DNA from: Synaphobranchus kaupii | Taxonomy: Eukaryota > Chordata > Actinopteri > Anguilliformes > Synaphobranchidae | Direction of reading: 5' to 3' | Length of the DNA: 64,000 bases | Assembly (NCBI GenBank): GCA_029718625.1 | Contig: CM056378.1 | Location: 58,923,027 to 58,987,026, forward strand | Shown: in pieces, positions 45,700 through 57,794 of the stretch | Numbering within the stretch: the first letter of the stretch is position 1 | Layout: every line of letters begins with the position of its first letter | Notes under the pieces: generated by a model | The model's database searches: none | What the model saw: only the letters and a program-made list of their open reading frames with translations | What the model was told of the DNA's origin: nothing | Program-made: the position numbers and the translations under genes

Positions 45700-47840
45700 G
45701 ATAAGACAAGATACGCAACTGGCGCATTTCCCCATTGTATTTTTTGTCCGCACAAGGGGAAGTGATAAGGCATGCGCAGTAGTGTTTTCTGTTAACTTAG
45801 CAACTTAAGTTACATCACGTATGCTTAAAGTGGTGAGCATCTGCAGACGTTCCAGCTCCGAAGCTGGACCTCTTGTTCCGCCTACCCTCTTTGGAACAGG
45901 GGATCAGGAAATTCTCCTTGAAGCTCGCAAACTCTAGTGGTTTGCAGCCTCTGGCGCCAAAAAGCAAATTTCCCCATTGAAGTCCATTAAAAACTACGGA
46001 ATTACCCAGGCCAAATTATACTATTTTTGACAGTTCTTTTAAATTCTACATTTCTTCACACCAAACTAATTACTCTCCAGGGACCGGTTTTGTTTCTGAG
46101 CCCCACAGAAGAAGTTATAAGATTTTTTTTTTATTCCAATTGTGTCCGCATGTTTAGGTACCCAGTGTGCATGCTCTGGTTCCAAAAAGCCCCATAGTCT
46201 AACATGGTATCTCCATGAATTGGAACTCCAGTTCTTCTTATATATCTTGATAGCTACACCCATAAAGACCATAGACATGCATATTAACTCCTTTGCGTAG
46301 AAGGTGACGCCGATGGGACCTTTTTGCGCAACTGAGACATTCGTTGTTACTGCAGCCAAACTATTAGTGGAAATCACAAACTCTGTGTTTTAACTTTATT
46401 GGTAGACGATTTGTGACGATTTCTGCCGAATACGGAGTTTCTAAGTTTCACTATTTCCCCTAGCAAGTCCATTTAACAAGCAACAAGAATTTACGGACAA
46501 GTGTCACCAACCGAAACAGGCCTGTCAAAACAATACCATTTGTTTCGGTAGTGACTGTTTCGGTTGTGACAATTTTGGCTCATTTCGGCCACAAAACAAA
46601 AGATTTAGCAAGCACATGGTTAGCAACCACTTATCTGTGCAGATGCACCTTCCTTTTAATCAAATCTACAGTTATGAAATCAACTTTTTTTCTCTAATAT
46701 GAAAACTTGGGTGTTTGGGTGTGACGTCTCTTAAAACCACAGACTAATTTTCATACTTTGAAGGTCAATTATATCAAAACGCTAAAACCTAGCTACTCAC
46801 CATGTGGCCTTGATTCATATGAAGTCTAATTTCCTGGTTAAAAAAAGGGGTGTGTGGCTACAAGCAGGTTCACTGCACAGACTCAAACAGTGTACGTTTC
46901 GGTTGTGACGTAAAAATTGGGGACAGCATTTTTTAGATAGGTTTTTTGAATGATAAAATTTACTACAAAATAGATTGCATTATTTTAACTTATATTTGAT
47001 ACAAATTCACATGCTTTATTGAATGAGACAAGTCAAATAATTGGCAAAAATATTTTGGGTATTATTTTTTAATGCACCAGTTTAAGGGTTGATAGTGGGG
47101 ACAGCCATCTCCCAATAGGAATTTATACTCCCAAGAGTATAAGTGTTGATTTTGGATAAATGTAACTATTATTACTGCAATTTATATCTTGGATTATATT
47201 AAAACATAACATGATCTAATGAATTATATAGCATTGAAAGATTTTATTGGTTAATTTCTTACTTTTATCAGAGAGGGACAGCAATTTGCATGACTTTTGT
47301 AGAATGGCCCATATTACTGGTTTTGTTTGCTATGACTCCTTAGAGCTTTTCTTTCACCTTACTATTATGTTGCAAAATATAAATCTTAACCTGCTTATAC
47401 CTCACAGTGTATACAAAGCACAACTTTTGGCTCATCCTGGATCTGGGGACTAACTATGCTGTTGTCTGTATCTCCATGAGTAGGGTCTCTGAGCTGGAGC
47501 AGGGTCTATCTGAGCTGGATGTGTCTACATTGGACCTCTCTGAACTGGATGTCCCTGACTGACAGTATCCTCTGCTTCCTAGTAATAATCAATGTATAAA
47601 ATCACAACTACAATTAACAATCAGACAAATGTTTACCATTGATAACAAACTCAAAAGTAGTGTGTAGTATGGTTCAATTCAGTACATACTGTCAGTAGAT
47701 AATAGACAGTAAACATGTGCAGTACCAGTAGTCACAGAATACAGTGATAGCTATACTTTCAATAACAGACTGTTAGCAACCATTAAAATGCAGATACATT
47801 GTCACTGTAATAATTTATTTTGTGTTCAGTGAATGAGAGT
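45700..47840. other. No gene recognised
   Basis: TTTCGGTTGTGAC-like phrases recur at about 46556 and 46895, hinting at an old repeat. Open frames at 46066-46377 (minus) and 47247-47453 (plus) have no domain I can identify. Confidence 0.4.
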
Positions 47841-49077
47841 GAGAGAGAGTGTTTGTTGGGGGGTTACCTTGTTATGCAGGGCTGCAACTTCAGCTGATAT
47901 ACGTGTGAATATCCTCTCAGCGTCAGTGTCACTCAAGAATGGCGAGGGTCTAGGGACGCAGTGTCTGGAGGTCATGGAGGTGTGTGTACTGTTTTTCAAA
48001 GTCATTGTTAAACACCTTCATCTCAGTGATGATTGCCGTGTCGTCATCGGATGCCTCAAAGTGCTTTTGAAGTTTTGCTTTGAGGGGGGAAATCATTGAG
48101 ATTGTGGGCTGCTCGTCCTCACACATGATAGTGGTCACAACTTTGACAGGTGTCATCACCTTGACTATGTCTTCGACGTTGCAGATGTCATTCTCATTAA
48201 GAGTGTTCACCTCCTCTTTCAGAGCTCCCTTGACATGAGTGTGGCAAAAACCACAGGTCGTTGCTCCAAAAAGCGTTCTAACATGTCATTGGAGCTGTTC
48301 CATCGGGTGGACACATCTTGAATGAGCTTGTGGGAAGGCAAAGCCAGTTGCTGCTGTTTCTCCCGTAGGATTTCAGCTCCCCTTATGTTGCGAAGCAAAA
48401 ACCCAACCACCCTCCTCACTCTTCCCAGCAAATTTGCAGCAGTGCTCACTTGAAAGGCTTTCTGGGAGGCCAGATTTAACATGTGAGCAAAGCACCCAAG
48501 GTCAGGGGTCATCTCTGCTTCCACTCCAGCTATAATCATATTTCTGGCATTATCAGTTACCAGGGCTGGTTCTTTGTCAGCAATGTTCCAGTCAACACAT
48601 GCTTCTTTCAATAAAGCGCCTATGTTTTTCCCTGTGTGTGATCCATTTAAGACTCGTCTGTAAGACATGACTCCTTAACTCTCAGTCCGCAGAGATGTGG
48701 TGCATTTGCCAATTGTCTTTGTTCTTTACTTTGAAATACAACTCTAGCACGCATTTGTTTGTGAAATGCAGTCTACTTGGTATCTTGTACCTCGGCTCCA
48801 AGGTATTTACCATGTTGTGAAAGCCATCACTCTCAACTACACTGTAAGGTCTTAAGTCCTTAGAAATAGAACGGGCTATAGATGCCGTGATTACCTTGGA
48901 CCTTGGCAAGTTGTGGCCAAGTTGTGGCTGGAAAAAGTGTTTAATATCCATGTTGCATGTTTTTGCTTGTGCTAGCTGTAATGTTATTAGCACTCGTAGC
49001 AGGGGCGGATTGGCCATCGGGAGCACCGGGAGTTTTCCCGGTGGGCCGGTGCTGTGCGTGGGCCGGTAGGCTAGTAG

Positions 49078-49835
49078 GCTACGTTTACATGCACACTAAT
49101 ACTCCGATCTGAACCCGGTTATGGCAATACTCTGGTTACTGAAATGGTCATGTAAACACCTTTATCCGATAATGTAAGGTCATAATCCGTGTTTTCGAAA
49201 CCCGATTAACACCCCTGGTTTTTTGGCCAAACTTTCGATTTTTTGGAGCATGTAAACACCTTTCTCCGGTTTCTTTCGGCTTTTCAAAACTACGCATGTC
49301 AGGCAGAAGAGGCGGTGTAACGTCAAAATGATTCCACCCGTCAACATTTGCTATGCCTGGGGTTCCTTCAGCATCTCACTTCCAGAATTTTATTATTAAA
49401 TTTGCATTTCACCGGTGAAAATATATTGTTCAGTGTTACGTGCTTGTGTTTGTACTAGCTAGTTTGTGGCTAGCACATTAAATAACTGAAATTTTCGGGA
49501 AATTCGCCAGATTTAGAGATCGGTAAAGCTAGCTAGTACAATAATATAAATCAACCAGTACTAGCAATTAGCTATAAATAAGTAGCTATAATAATTACTA
49601 GCTAGCTATAATAATAATAATAGCCTAACGTAAACTTTTGACGGGCGGATCATTTTTGTCCTTACAACAGGAAGCAGTTAGTAGCTACGTTTTCCACAGA
49701 GCTGATTATGGAGAGAATCATGTAAACGCGGCTTTTGGAGTAATCACATTACTTATGTTCATGTGAACGCAATAAGTTAAATACTGGCGTAAGCTGATCG
49801 TTTCCAGTAATCGGATATTGCTGTGCATGTAAACG
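49078..49835. mobile_element. MITE nested inside the 49.0-50.3 kb hAT
   Basis: The left end has CTACGTTTACATGCACACTA then ATACTCCGAT. The right end carries ATCGGATATTGCTGTGCATG then TAAACG, its reverse complement apart from a few bases. Repeated CATGTAAACACCTTT lies inside. Flanking duplication was not resolved. This makes three insertion levels at one locus. Confidence 0.65.
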
Positions 49836-50229
49836 ACAAGCTATCTGAGAGAAGCGACCTCCTGCGACGCCTGCTGACAGTGTAATAAGGTAGGACACAC
49901 TTGTGTTTTTGTGCCCGCCGTGGCATTTATTATTGCAAATTGCAAAAGTATGCTATATGTGTGTTTACTTTTGTGTTGTTGGAAGTGGATCATTCAGCTC
50001 AATGTGATTTTTCGTGCCCGCCGTGGCAGTTATTATTGCAAGTAGCAAAAGTAAACCATAGCCTAAGTAGCAAAAGTAAACCATGGCCGTTATTGCAAGT
50101 ATCGTTTTCATGCCACCGTGGGTGTGTCTGATTGCGAGTACAACTAGGCCTACATGCACGCTCTCGTCATCGTGTAACAACAACAACAACAGCAGCACAA
50201 TAACTTAATACGACATGTAGGGCCTATAC

Positions 50230-50230
<1 letters not shown>

Positions 50231-50270
<40 letters not shown>
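50231..50270. repeat. (AAT)n microsatellite
   Basis: About 14 AAT units in tandem within the hAT element at 49000-50332. The minus-strand open frame across it (poly-Y) is a repeat artefact. Confidence 0.9.
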
Positions 50271-50272
<2 letters not shown>

Positions 50273-50891
50273 TTGCTGGGCCGCCATGGTTTTGAAACTC
50301 CCGGTTAGATTTATAGTCCCAATCCGCCCCTGACTCGTAGACTCCTCTTCGTCCGCATAGGTTTCACCATGCCGTCTCACCGGGTGAGTGGAGAGATTTG
50401 TTGTGCTACTGCTATACTTAACCGCTATTCTACACATCTTACAAATTGCCAGACTTTAGTGTGCAAATCAACTCGAGAGAGCAAGGTGGATGTTATTTTG
50501 CTTAAAGGCTATAGATTTTTTATGGAGACCAAATTTTTTTTTTTACATAATACATCCACAGAGCTTGATGAAAGATGCAGAGTATAAGTATTGCTTTTCC
50601 CTAAAAATAAATATTGGTTATGAATTTATCATTATGAAAATAGTTTTACGGGCCTTGATAGAGTGCAGTGTTTCTCTCAGAGTTTGGTTTCTGGCTCTAA
50701 CAAACTCCTGAGCCAGTAGTATTACGACGTTGGTACCACACCCACCTCTGTATCAGGAGTCTCAATTAGTTGGCAGATTCAGCTAGTCCAACAGTAATTG
50801 TGGAATTTGATTCCAAGCGAGCACCCGGTCCCACCATCGTAACTTTAGACATTGGACCCAAGAAACCCCGGTACCAGTCCTTAAACGCAGA

Positions 50892-51378
50892 TGCCCGAAA
50901 TTTTCGCATGTCACCCCCCTGCTGAGGTCACTCCACTAGCTGCCAATTGCAGCCAGGATCAGGTTCAAAGTTCTGACCCTGGCCTACACTGCAGCCAGTA
51001 CTATGTTCCTGCCCGACCACTTCGCTCTGCTACAGCAGGGCAACTCGCACTTCCCCCCCTCCGTGTCAACGGCTCTCGCTCGTCCCGACTGCGGAGCTTT
51101 TCCACCCTAGCTCCTCAGTGGTGCAACGAGTTTGTTCCCTGTGTTTTCTTGTCTGTTTGTTATATAATAGTATTTAGAATAGAATTATAGTATAGCTGAT
51201 TTACCTACAGCTTACTGTGAACTACATTCAATGTTCATTACTTGGGATAGCTGCTACGTTATGTGAAGGATGTGCTTTGTCTTATCTGTTCTGTAGTTAC
51301 TTCGATGACCTTTCTGTATGCACTTATTGTATGTCGCTTTGGATAAAAGCATCTGCTAAATGACTGTAATGTAATGTT
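50892..51378 (+). mobile_element. L2-clade LINE fragment with internal deletions
   Basis: This is near-identical to parts of 22541-23150. It begins at CCCGAAATTTTCGCATGTCA and ends in the GTCGCTTTGGATAAAAGCAT tail with TGTAATG. An internal deletion of about 40 bp after ACACTGCAGCCA and another after CTCAGTGGTGCAACGA remove coding sequence, so only pieces of the RT C-terminus remain. Confidence 0.85.
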
Positions 51379-51379
51379 A

Positions 51380-53450
51380 AACACAGAACCAGAGCAAGAG
51401 GAGGGTCAACCTTAGTTTGGTATTTGGTCGTTGAGGGAGGTGAAAGAATCACAATGCTTGAGAAGTGACGCATGGCCACTTTTCTACTCGACTAGGAAGA
51501 TAACGTGCTAGCTAGCAAGCGAACTATCAGATAGGTCATATAATGTTAGTTATTATCTTTACTGTTAAGCTGGGGTTTGGACCGTAATTTATTTACAGCA
51601 TGACCACAAAGAGTATCTCTATGGCATTTTGCTTTTCTCTCATCATCTCACACTGAGACATCAGCGTTAGCTAGCTTGCTACCCAGATAGTAGGCTCCCG
51701 GCATATATGCTGTCAGACTGCTAGCTGTTTATACATTGGTTTACGAGAGGTCATCTAGCGTTGGTCTGACAGGGACCTGTTAGCGACCAGCAGAATCAGC
51801 TGGAGGGCTTCTAGCTGTTTTGCAGCTCGGTTTACCAGCGGTGCAGTCCTGCTAGAATCAAAATGGCCGAATTGGAACGCCTGCAAGACTCATTAGTGTG
51901 CTGGGCGTTAGTTTCACTCCACTCGCAGACTGCTGCCAACTCACCAGATGCAGTCCTCCAGCTTATTTACTACTAACATTGCCCCGCTGACGCATCGCTG
52001 GATGAGAAACGACCAGCGTAGTCCGCCTTTAATTGACTAGGTTAGTGGTCCAATGCATATTGTGGTGGTCCGATATCAGCATGCAATCTGGGTTAATTTA
52101 GCTAAGTTATGTAGCTTATTAATGAATTATTCTTGGTTATAGCTCCGTTGCATGCCGTATAACCTCCTTGGCGAAGACACATCTTGCAGTCTCAAATCCA
52201 TTACAACAATATCCAAAGAAATACTTAGGCTATCCATTATGAATAAATATGTCCATTGTGGGCTATAACCTACGTTGCCTAAGATAGATGGATAGCTCTA
52301 ATAAAGAAGGTGTTTACATATAGCTAGCAGAGCCAAGATGCATGCAAACTCATTAGCTAACATTAGCTATATCATAACATCCCAGTGAACATTTTTGTGT
52401 TTAAAAGATGGTGAAAGGTCTTGTGTCTAGGTGAAAAACCAGCAAAATTTGTTTGAAAAGTTTTTTAATCGGCTAGGATGTTTACCATGGGCTAAATTGA
52501 CACATTTATTTCCAAACGCCTCTCATTCTGAGATCTCCACCCCTCTAGACGTCTAAATTCCGGCTTTTGCTCACTGGGGTTAGGCTACATGAATCTTGAA
52601 ACACCACAGCATAGAGTGACCTAAATCTATGTAGATAATGCATTGCTACATATTGCTAAATTTGTCTATGAATTAATTAGGATTCAACATGAGCCTGACT
52701 CTGTCTCTGACTCCACTCTCACACTCAGATGAAGTAACGTTATGTACACAAAATGCAGATGAAACAATCTGGCAACCAGTTGAGGGTCGTGTGCCTCCAC
52801 TTCCAGCTGTGTTGTTATGAGATGCAATCTCCATATGAGAGACTAGAAGGGGTGAAATGCTGTATCTATAGCCTTTAAAATATATTTTGCCAGGTCAGTG
52901 ATCACAGAAGTTCCACACAACTCTGACCGAACAGCACCAACTAACTGTAACATTAACTTAGCTAGCTACGATTACCGAGTGACAAAGCTAGAAAGAATAC
53001 AGCTACTATCTAACTTTGCTAGCGACATAAAAACAAATGTGTTAACTTAGCTACTAACGTTACTCCTTTCAGACATGTCCACAATATTATCTGTAACATT
53101 AATGAAGCTACAAGCGCCACACCATGTGAGCTATCAACTAACGTTAGCTAGTTCACATTAGTAACATTACAAGCCCCACATGGAACCATAACAGTAGCAA
53201 GCAATGTAACGTTAGGACAATTAATGTTAATGCTACGTTAGTTTGTCTTTTAAACAGCCAGATATTTTGCTGGATATAGTTTTGGCAGAATGTAACGTTA
53301 GACTAAATCCTACCAACACAACACAGTTGAAGAGTGATAGTTTTAAGATGACATTTTTAGCCAGCAACGTTATAATGTTAACGTTAGCTGAGTTAGCTAA
53401 CTTAACATCATACGATTGCAAATGGCTAACGTTAACAATGGAAGCACGCT
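51380..53450. other. No gene recognised; rich in AACGTTAGCT motifs
   Basis: Repeated short words around AACGTTAG and GCTAGCTA are frequent, especially 52950-53420. This could reflect genome-wide word bias. No domain, TIR or tandem array is evident. Confidence 0.4.
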
Positions 53451-53451
53451 T

Positions 53452-55715
53452 TATAATAATAATAATAATGCATTCAATTTCTATAGCGCTTTTCTAGGTA
53501 CTCAAAGTGCTTTACAGTTTAAAATTACACACAGTAAAATTATTTAATAAGTAGTTAATAAAAATAATAATAAAAAATAAAAATAAAAAATAAATAAATA
53601 AATAAATAAAATAAAATAAAATAAAATAATTAAGACAGATAAAAAGAAGGAGTATAATTTAAAATTTCAGTCATGGGATAGAGGGGAGGATGTTTAACAG
53701 GGGAAAGCCAGTTTGAAGAGGTGGGTTTTGAGAGCCTGTTTGAAGGATGGTAGGGTGGTTGCCAGACGGATGTGGATGGGGAGGGCATTCCAGAGGGAGG
53801 GTGCAGCAACTGAAAAGGCCCTGTCGCCCCAGGTCCGGAGCTTGGTCCTGGGGATTGTCAGATTGTTCGTGTCAGCGGACCTGAGGCGACGGGAAGGAGT
53901 GTGACGGGGGAGGAGGTCAGAGAGGTAGGGAGGGGCCAGGTTATTTAGGGCTTTGTAGGTGATGAGCAGTATTTTGTAGTCAATCCTGTGTTTAACCGGG
54001 AGCCAGTGGAGGTTGTGGAGGACAGGGGTGATGTGATCTCGGCGACGGGTGGAGGTGAGCAGACGGGCAGCAGAGTTCTGAACGTATTGTAGTTTATTGA
54101 GGATTTTGTTGGGTGAACCATAGAGGATGCTATTGCAGTAATCGAGTCTGGAGGTTATGAGGGCATGGATGAGGGTTTCAGCAGCGGAAAGGGACAGGGA
54201 GGGGCGGAGGCGGGCAATGTTCCGGAGGTGAAAGAAGGCAGTTTTGGTGATGTGGTTGACGTGCGGTAGGAATGAGAGGGTGGGGTCGAGGATGATGCCG
54301 AGGTTGCGGACATGGGTGGAGGGGGTGACGATGGAACCGTCAATGGTGAGAGAGAAGGTCTGGGCGGAGCGGATGAGGGAGTTTGGGCCGATGATGAGTA
54401 TTTCCGATTTATTGCAGTTGAGTTGGAGAAAGTTCTGTTGCATCCAAGTTTTTATATCAGCAAGGCAGGTGGTGAGGGTGGAGTGGGTGGTTGAGGTGAT
54501 GGTTTTGGAGGAGAGGTAGAGTTGTGTGTCGTCTGCATAGCAATGGAAGCGGAGGCCATGGCGGCGGAGAATTTGACCCAGGGGAAGTATATACAGGATG
54601 AAGAGGGGGGGGCCGAGCACTGATCCTTGGGGGACACCATGAGTGACTGGGGCGGTGGAGGATTGGCAGTGGTTTATGGAGATGTATTGGTGTCTGTTGG
54701 AGAGGTAGGAGGTGAACCAGGAGAGGACAGTACCGGAAATGCCAAGGGAGTGAAGGCGTGAGAGGAGGATGGAGTGGTTGATGGTGTCAAAGGCGGCGGT
54801 GAGGTCGAGGAGGATAAGGATGGTTAAAGAGCCGGAGTCAGCAGAGAGAAGGATGTCATTAGTGATTTTCAATAGTGCAGTTTCTGTACTGTGATTGGTG
54901 CGGAAGCCGGATTGGAAGGGTTCGTAGAGGTTATTGTTGTGGAGGTGGGTTTTGAGTTGAGCGGCGACAGCTCGCTCAAGGACTTTAGACAGGAAGGGGA
55001 GGTTGGATATGGGCCGGTAGTTGTTGGGGATGTCAGGGTCGAGACCAGGTTTTTTTAGAATGGGGGTAACGGCAGCAAGCTTGAGGGAGGGGGGGACGAG
55101 ACCAGTGGACAGGGAGGAGTTGATTATGTTGGTGATAAGTGGGGAGAGAGTGGGGAGGCAAGCCTTGACTAGGAAGGTGGGGATAGGGTCGAGGGCACTG
55201 GTTGATGACTTCATACTGGTGACTATGGAGGAGAGATCGGATTCGGAGATTGGACTGAAGGATGAGAATGAATGGCTAGGGAGTAGGGGGGGATCTGGTT
55301 GAAGGCATGGGGGGGTGGTGGGGGAGGAGGCAGACAGCTGGCGGTGAATTGCATCGATTTTAGATTGAAAAGATGACAGGAAGGAATTGCATTTGCTGGT
55401 GGTGAAGGAGTTAGAGATGGTGTCCATGGGCTTGAGGAGTTTGTTGATAGTGGAGAAGAGAGTTTTGGGGTTGTTGGAGCCAGTTTGGATGATGAAGGAG
55501 TAGTGGGAGGAACGAGCGTTGTTGAGGGCATCTTTGTATTGTTGTTGGTGGAATTTGTAAGCATCCAAGTGAACAGTGAGTCCGGTTTTATTGGCAAGTC
55601 TTTCAAGTTGGCGGCCCTTGGCTTTGAGTTGGCGGAGTTGATCGGTGTACCAGGGGGCGGAGTGAGTGAAGGAGACGGATTTGGTTTTTGTGGGGGCAAT
55701 TTCATCAGCTAAAGA
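53452..55715 (-). mobile_element. 5'-truncated L2-clade LINE with intact RT frame
   Basis: The 3' end has CTATAGCGCTTTTCTAGGTA, CTCAAAGTGCTTTACA and an (AAT)n terminus near 53452-53470. The coding part runs without interruption from 55715 to 53694. It shares this 3' end style with the LINE at 40.2 kb. The endonuclease half is missing through 5' truncation, as is common after incomplete reverse transcription. Confidence 0.88.
53694..55715 (-). CDS. L2-clade LINE reverse transcriptase (partial ORF2)
   Basis: The 674-codon open frame begins in mid-protein at 55715, with no start codon of its own, and ends at a normal C-terminus ([12 protein letters not shown]). Order of blocks: [20 protein letters not shown] linker; [54 protein letters not shown] with the first catalytic aspartate; [24 protein letters not shown], the catalytic [49 protein letters not shown]. 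The RT core therefore looks complete, while the N-terminal APE endonuclease is missing. It would reverse-transcribe LINE RNA if expressed but could not nick target DNA. Reading across the RT without lesions suggests a young insertion. Confidence 0.88.
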   Translation of the reverse strand, partial: SLADEIAPTKTKSVSFTHSAPWYTDQLRQLKAKGRQLERLANKTGLTVHLDAYKFHQQQYKDALNNARSSHYSFIIQTGSNNPKTLFSTINKLLKPMDTISNSFTTSKCNSFLSSFQSKIDAIHRQLSASSPTTPPCLQPDPPLLPSHSFSSFSPISESDLSSIVTSMKSSTSALDPIPTFLVKACLPTLSPLITNIINSSLSTGLVPPSLKLAAVTPILKKPGLDPDIPNNYRPISNLPFLSKVLERAVAAQLKTHLHNNNLYEPFQSGFRTNHSTETALLKITNDILLSADSGSLTILILLDLTAAFDTINHSILLSRLHSLGISGTVLSWFTSYLSNRHQYISINHCQSSTAPVTHGVPQGSVLGPPLFILYILPLGQILRRHGLRFHCYADDTQLYLSSKTITSTTHSTLTTCLADIKTWMQQNFLQLNCNKSEILIIGPNSLIRSAQTFSLTIDGSIVTPSTHVRNLGIILDPTLSFLPHVNHITKTAFFHLRNIARLRPSLSLSAAETLIHALITSRLDYCNSILYGSPNKILNKLQYVQNSAARLLTSTRRRDHITPVLHNLHWLPVKHRIDYKILLITYKALNNLAPPYLSDLLPRHTPSRRLRSADTNNLTIPRTKLRTWGDRAFSVAAPSLWNALPIHIRLATTLPSFKQALKTHLFKLAFPC

Positions 55716-55875
55716 TCAATAGCCTAACTTAACGTTACTTAATGTATAACGTTACGGAGTAATTTTCGGTACAATGCAATAAAAATAATTATCTTAGCTA
55801 AGTTACATAACATTATTGTGACATTGCCATGTGGCCCTAGCCAGCTTGCTAACTTACATTGGGTAAAAAATAAAC

Positions 55876-56862
55876 TTAAAGGATAAGTTCGCTATTTTGG
55901 ACCTTGGACCCTATTTGCGGTCTGTCTTCCATGAACCTGACACATTGAGTCCATATTTTCGCTGATCGGTCCAGTATTGAGCTAGCTACAGATTTCCTGT
56001 AGGCTCTCACTGGGCTACAATAGAAGTCAACGGGGCAATTAGAAATGTTATGGAAAAACAACGATAAATGTGCTTTTATAGCTCAGTGTGTATTCTTACG
56101 GTCTCAGTATGCTCTCCTGTGAAATGTAGGCTATCGCAAACGCAAACCGAACGTTGAAACAACAGTTCCATTTGAAACAGAACTATTTCTCCGACCGCAC
56201 TACCTCGCACTGACTTCGGATAACATTACCTGCGCAACTTCAGCCTCTCTCTCTTCTCTTGCTCTCTTATCATCCATCTCTTGTAGTTCCGTGTCCGTGT
56301 ATTCTGGCTCAAATCTGTAGCCAGTAACGTCAAAGTCAAAATCGAATTCTTCGTCTTCGTAATCATTATAGTCATCCATCATCCAAGTTTTTTTGTGGAA
56401 ATTCTAGCCTACGTTGCTGCAGGTAAACAAACGCAGACTGCTCACATAGACAGTTTCGTAAACGGCCGTGACACCTTCCCGCTCCCCCACCCCCGACACA
56501 TAGTACTCCGCGGGAGCAGCGAAAACAAGCAACAGAGAAATGCTTACTTCCAAGCCATGCCAAGCACGTAAAAATGTTCGGATTGAGATACATTTCACAG
56601 GAGAGCATACTGAGACCGGTAACAATACACCCTGAGCTTCCTGTCTCATTTATTGTACATGAAAGCACATTTATCGTTGTTTTTCCATAACATTTCTAAT
56701 TGCCCCGTTGACTTCTATTGTAGCCCAGTGAGAGCCTACAGGAAATCTGTAGCTAGCTCAATACTGGACCGATCAGCGAAAATATGGACTCAATGTGTCA
56801 GGTTCATGGAAGACAGACCGCAAATAGGGTCCAAGGTCCAAAATAGCGAACTTATCCTTTAA
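55876..56862. mobile_element. TTAA-target transposon with 265 bp inverted ends (Kolobok-like?)
   Basis: TTAA flanks both sides (55876-55879 and 56859-56862). The ends start AGGATAAGTTCGCTATTTTG and match in inverted orientation for about 265 bp (left to about 56132, right from about 56590). TTAA duplications occur in piggyBac and Kolobok. An AG-starting TIR fits Kolobok better, which is an inference. The 450 bp centre includes a small acidic open frame on the minus strand. Confidence 0.72.
56200..56382 (-). pseudogene. Small acidic ORF inside the TTAA element
   Basis: The 60-codon frame encodes MMDDYNDYEDEEFDFD, then YRFEPEYTDTELQEMDDK and an E/R-rich helix. Sequences of the type YRFEPEYTDxEL occur near the start of some fish transposon-derived proteins from memory, but I cannot verify which. 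It may be the first exon of the element's lost transposase. No catalytic motif is present. Confidence 0.45.
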
Positions 56863-57019
56863 CCGGGAAGATCCTGACACTGACAGATTGTATAAGAATT
56901 GTATGTGTCAGACCTACTAGCACTGAACTGTGTCGATTATATGCTCTATACTCGCCAGCAATCTACAAGTGGTTTGATCATTTTCAATGTATTTTTTCAA
57001 TTAGCCTCAATTAACTTTT

Positions 57020-57520
57020 TCAAGTTCATACACTCGCATTAATTCTATCTACGGACCAGGGTTCAAAAAGATAGTTTGGGTGTGTCCCAATACTAAAAAA
57101 ATGTACTCTCATTTCCGCCACTAGCCTACCAACTCCTCTCCACCATGCCCCGGAAATCTATCTTTGTGTCCTAATCAAATGTTGCTGATTGATTTCACTG
57201 CTCAACATATTCATTGTTGAATATTAGTTAATGTCTCAACGCCAACCACAATGTCAGGTACATTGTATACTGTACGCAAATACATCTACTTGAAACGTAC
57301 AGGCTATTTTGCATACTTCCTTGTAGGAGACGAGTGGCACAGAGGAGGTGAGTAGTGAAGAATATTGGGACGCAGCCCTCGTCTTTTCATAAACGTACAC
57401 AATGAAAGTGTTATCCAATTGGACATTGCTCAAGTTGAGCAGTGATTGGTCATTTGTCCTGTTCGAGTGACGGACGTGGAAGTGGCCAGGAAAAGTATAG
57501 GCTGGGTAGAATTGTAAACT
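57020..57520. repeat. Dispersed repeat copy related to 45090-45690, split by a MITE
   Basis: Shared segments lie on both sides of the MITE: TTCATACACTCGCATTAAT and GGGTTCAAAAAGATAG on the left, then CGTCTTTTCATAAACGTACA and GTTGAGCAGTGATTGGTCAT on the right. The uninterrupted order in the other copy provides an empty-site reference. Confidence 0.75.
57078..57378. mobile_element. Short MITE, TIR GGGYTGYGTCCCAATA-like
   Basis: The left end is GGGTGTGTCCCAATACT and the reverse complement of the right end is GGGCTGCGTCCCAATATT. It is 301 bp with no coding region. The related repeat at 45.16 kb reads directly through the insertion point, confirming its borders to within a few bases. The superfamily is not clear. 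Confidence 0.7.
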
Positions 57521-57534
57521 ACTTCAAATTTCAA

Positions 57535-57680
57535 ATTTATGAATGGTATAGCCTCTTCTCCAATTTGAGCTTTAAAACATGGATGTGCAGTGAATAGATT
57601 TTGAGAGCCCCGTGTTGGGCAGAAAATTATTTAAAAAATTTAAAAAATGAATAGATTTTGAGATATTGACACTTAATAAT
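57535..57680 (-). repeat. Dispersed repeat related to 18436-18530
   Basis: CATGGATGTGCAGTGAATAG and the following TTTTGAGATATTGACACTTA match the reverse complement of the 18.4 kb copy. A stretch of about 50 bp is inserted after GATTTTGAGA, with a repeated GAATAGATTTTGAGA bounding it. Confidence 0.65.
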
Positions 57681-57794
57681 ATTGACACACAGATAATGAG
57701 ATGAGTAGAAACTATATGAAAATTGCCTCTAGTGGGCCAAAGCTAATGGGGTTAAAGCAAAGTAGAATTTTGCACAGATTATTTATCAATAGGG

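Larger units (their letters stand above)
49000..50332. mobile_element. hAT element inserted in the BED-hAT gene, 8 bp duplication
   Basis: The ends are CAGGGGCGGATTGG and its reverse complement. Identical ACTCGTAG octamers flank it (48992-48999 and 50333-50340). It interrupts the hAT transposase frame between the BED finger and the core. The 1.33 kb interior has no transposase and contains another MITE and a trinucleotide microsatellite. Confidence 0.9.
47850..50480 (-). pseudogene. BED-finger hAT transposase (ZBED-like), split by insertion
   Basis: On the minus strand the gene begins with a BED finger at about 50450-50370 (AICKMCRIAVKYSSSTTNL, then HPVRRHG). It is interrupted at 50332 and resumes at 48991 with codons including FFQPQLGHNLPRS. 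It continues with DLRPYSVVESDGFHNMV (about 48840), then EPALVTDNARNM, the second catalytic-aspartate region, and DVSTRWNSSNDML. Further blocks include TITMCEDEQPT-like MCEDEQPTIS and DTDAERIFTRISAE near 47900. Frameshifts separate the blocks at about 48680 and 48215. The C-terminal dimerisation region is missing. It may be a transposon or a decayed domesticated ZBED copy; the fragmentation favours a transposon. Confidence 0.8.

Noticed and set aside
50150..50437. 95-codon minus-strand frame with poly-tyrosine
   Set aside because: It joins a BED-finger remnant to hAT terminal sequence and an (AAT)n microsatellite; it is not one gene.
52950..53420. AACGTTAGCT-rich stretch as a regulatory array
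   Set aside because: The words are irregularly spaced and similar words occur across the window, so base-word bias explains them.
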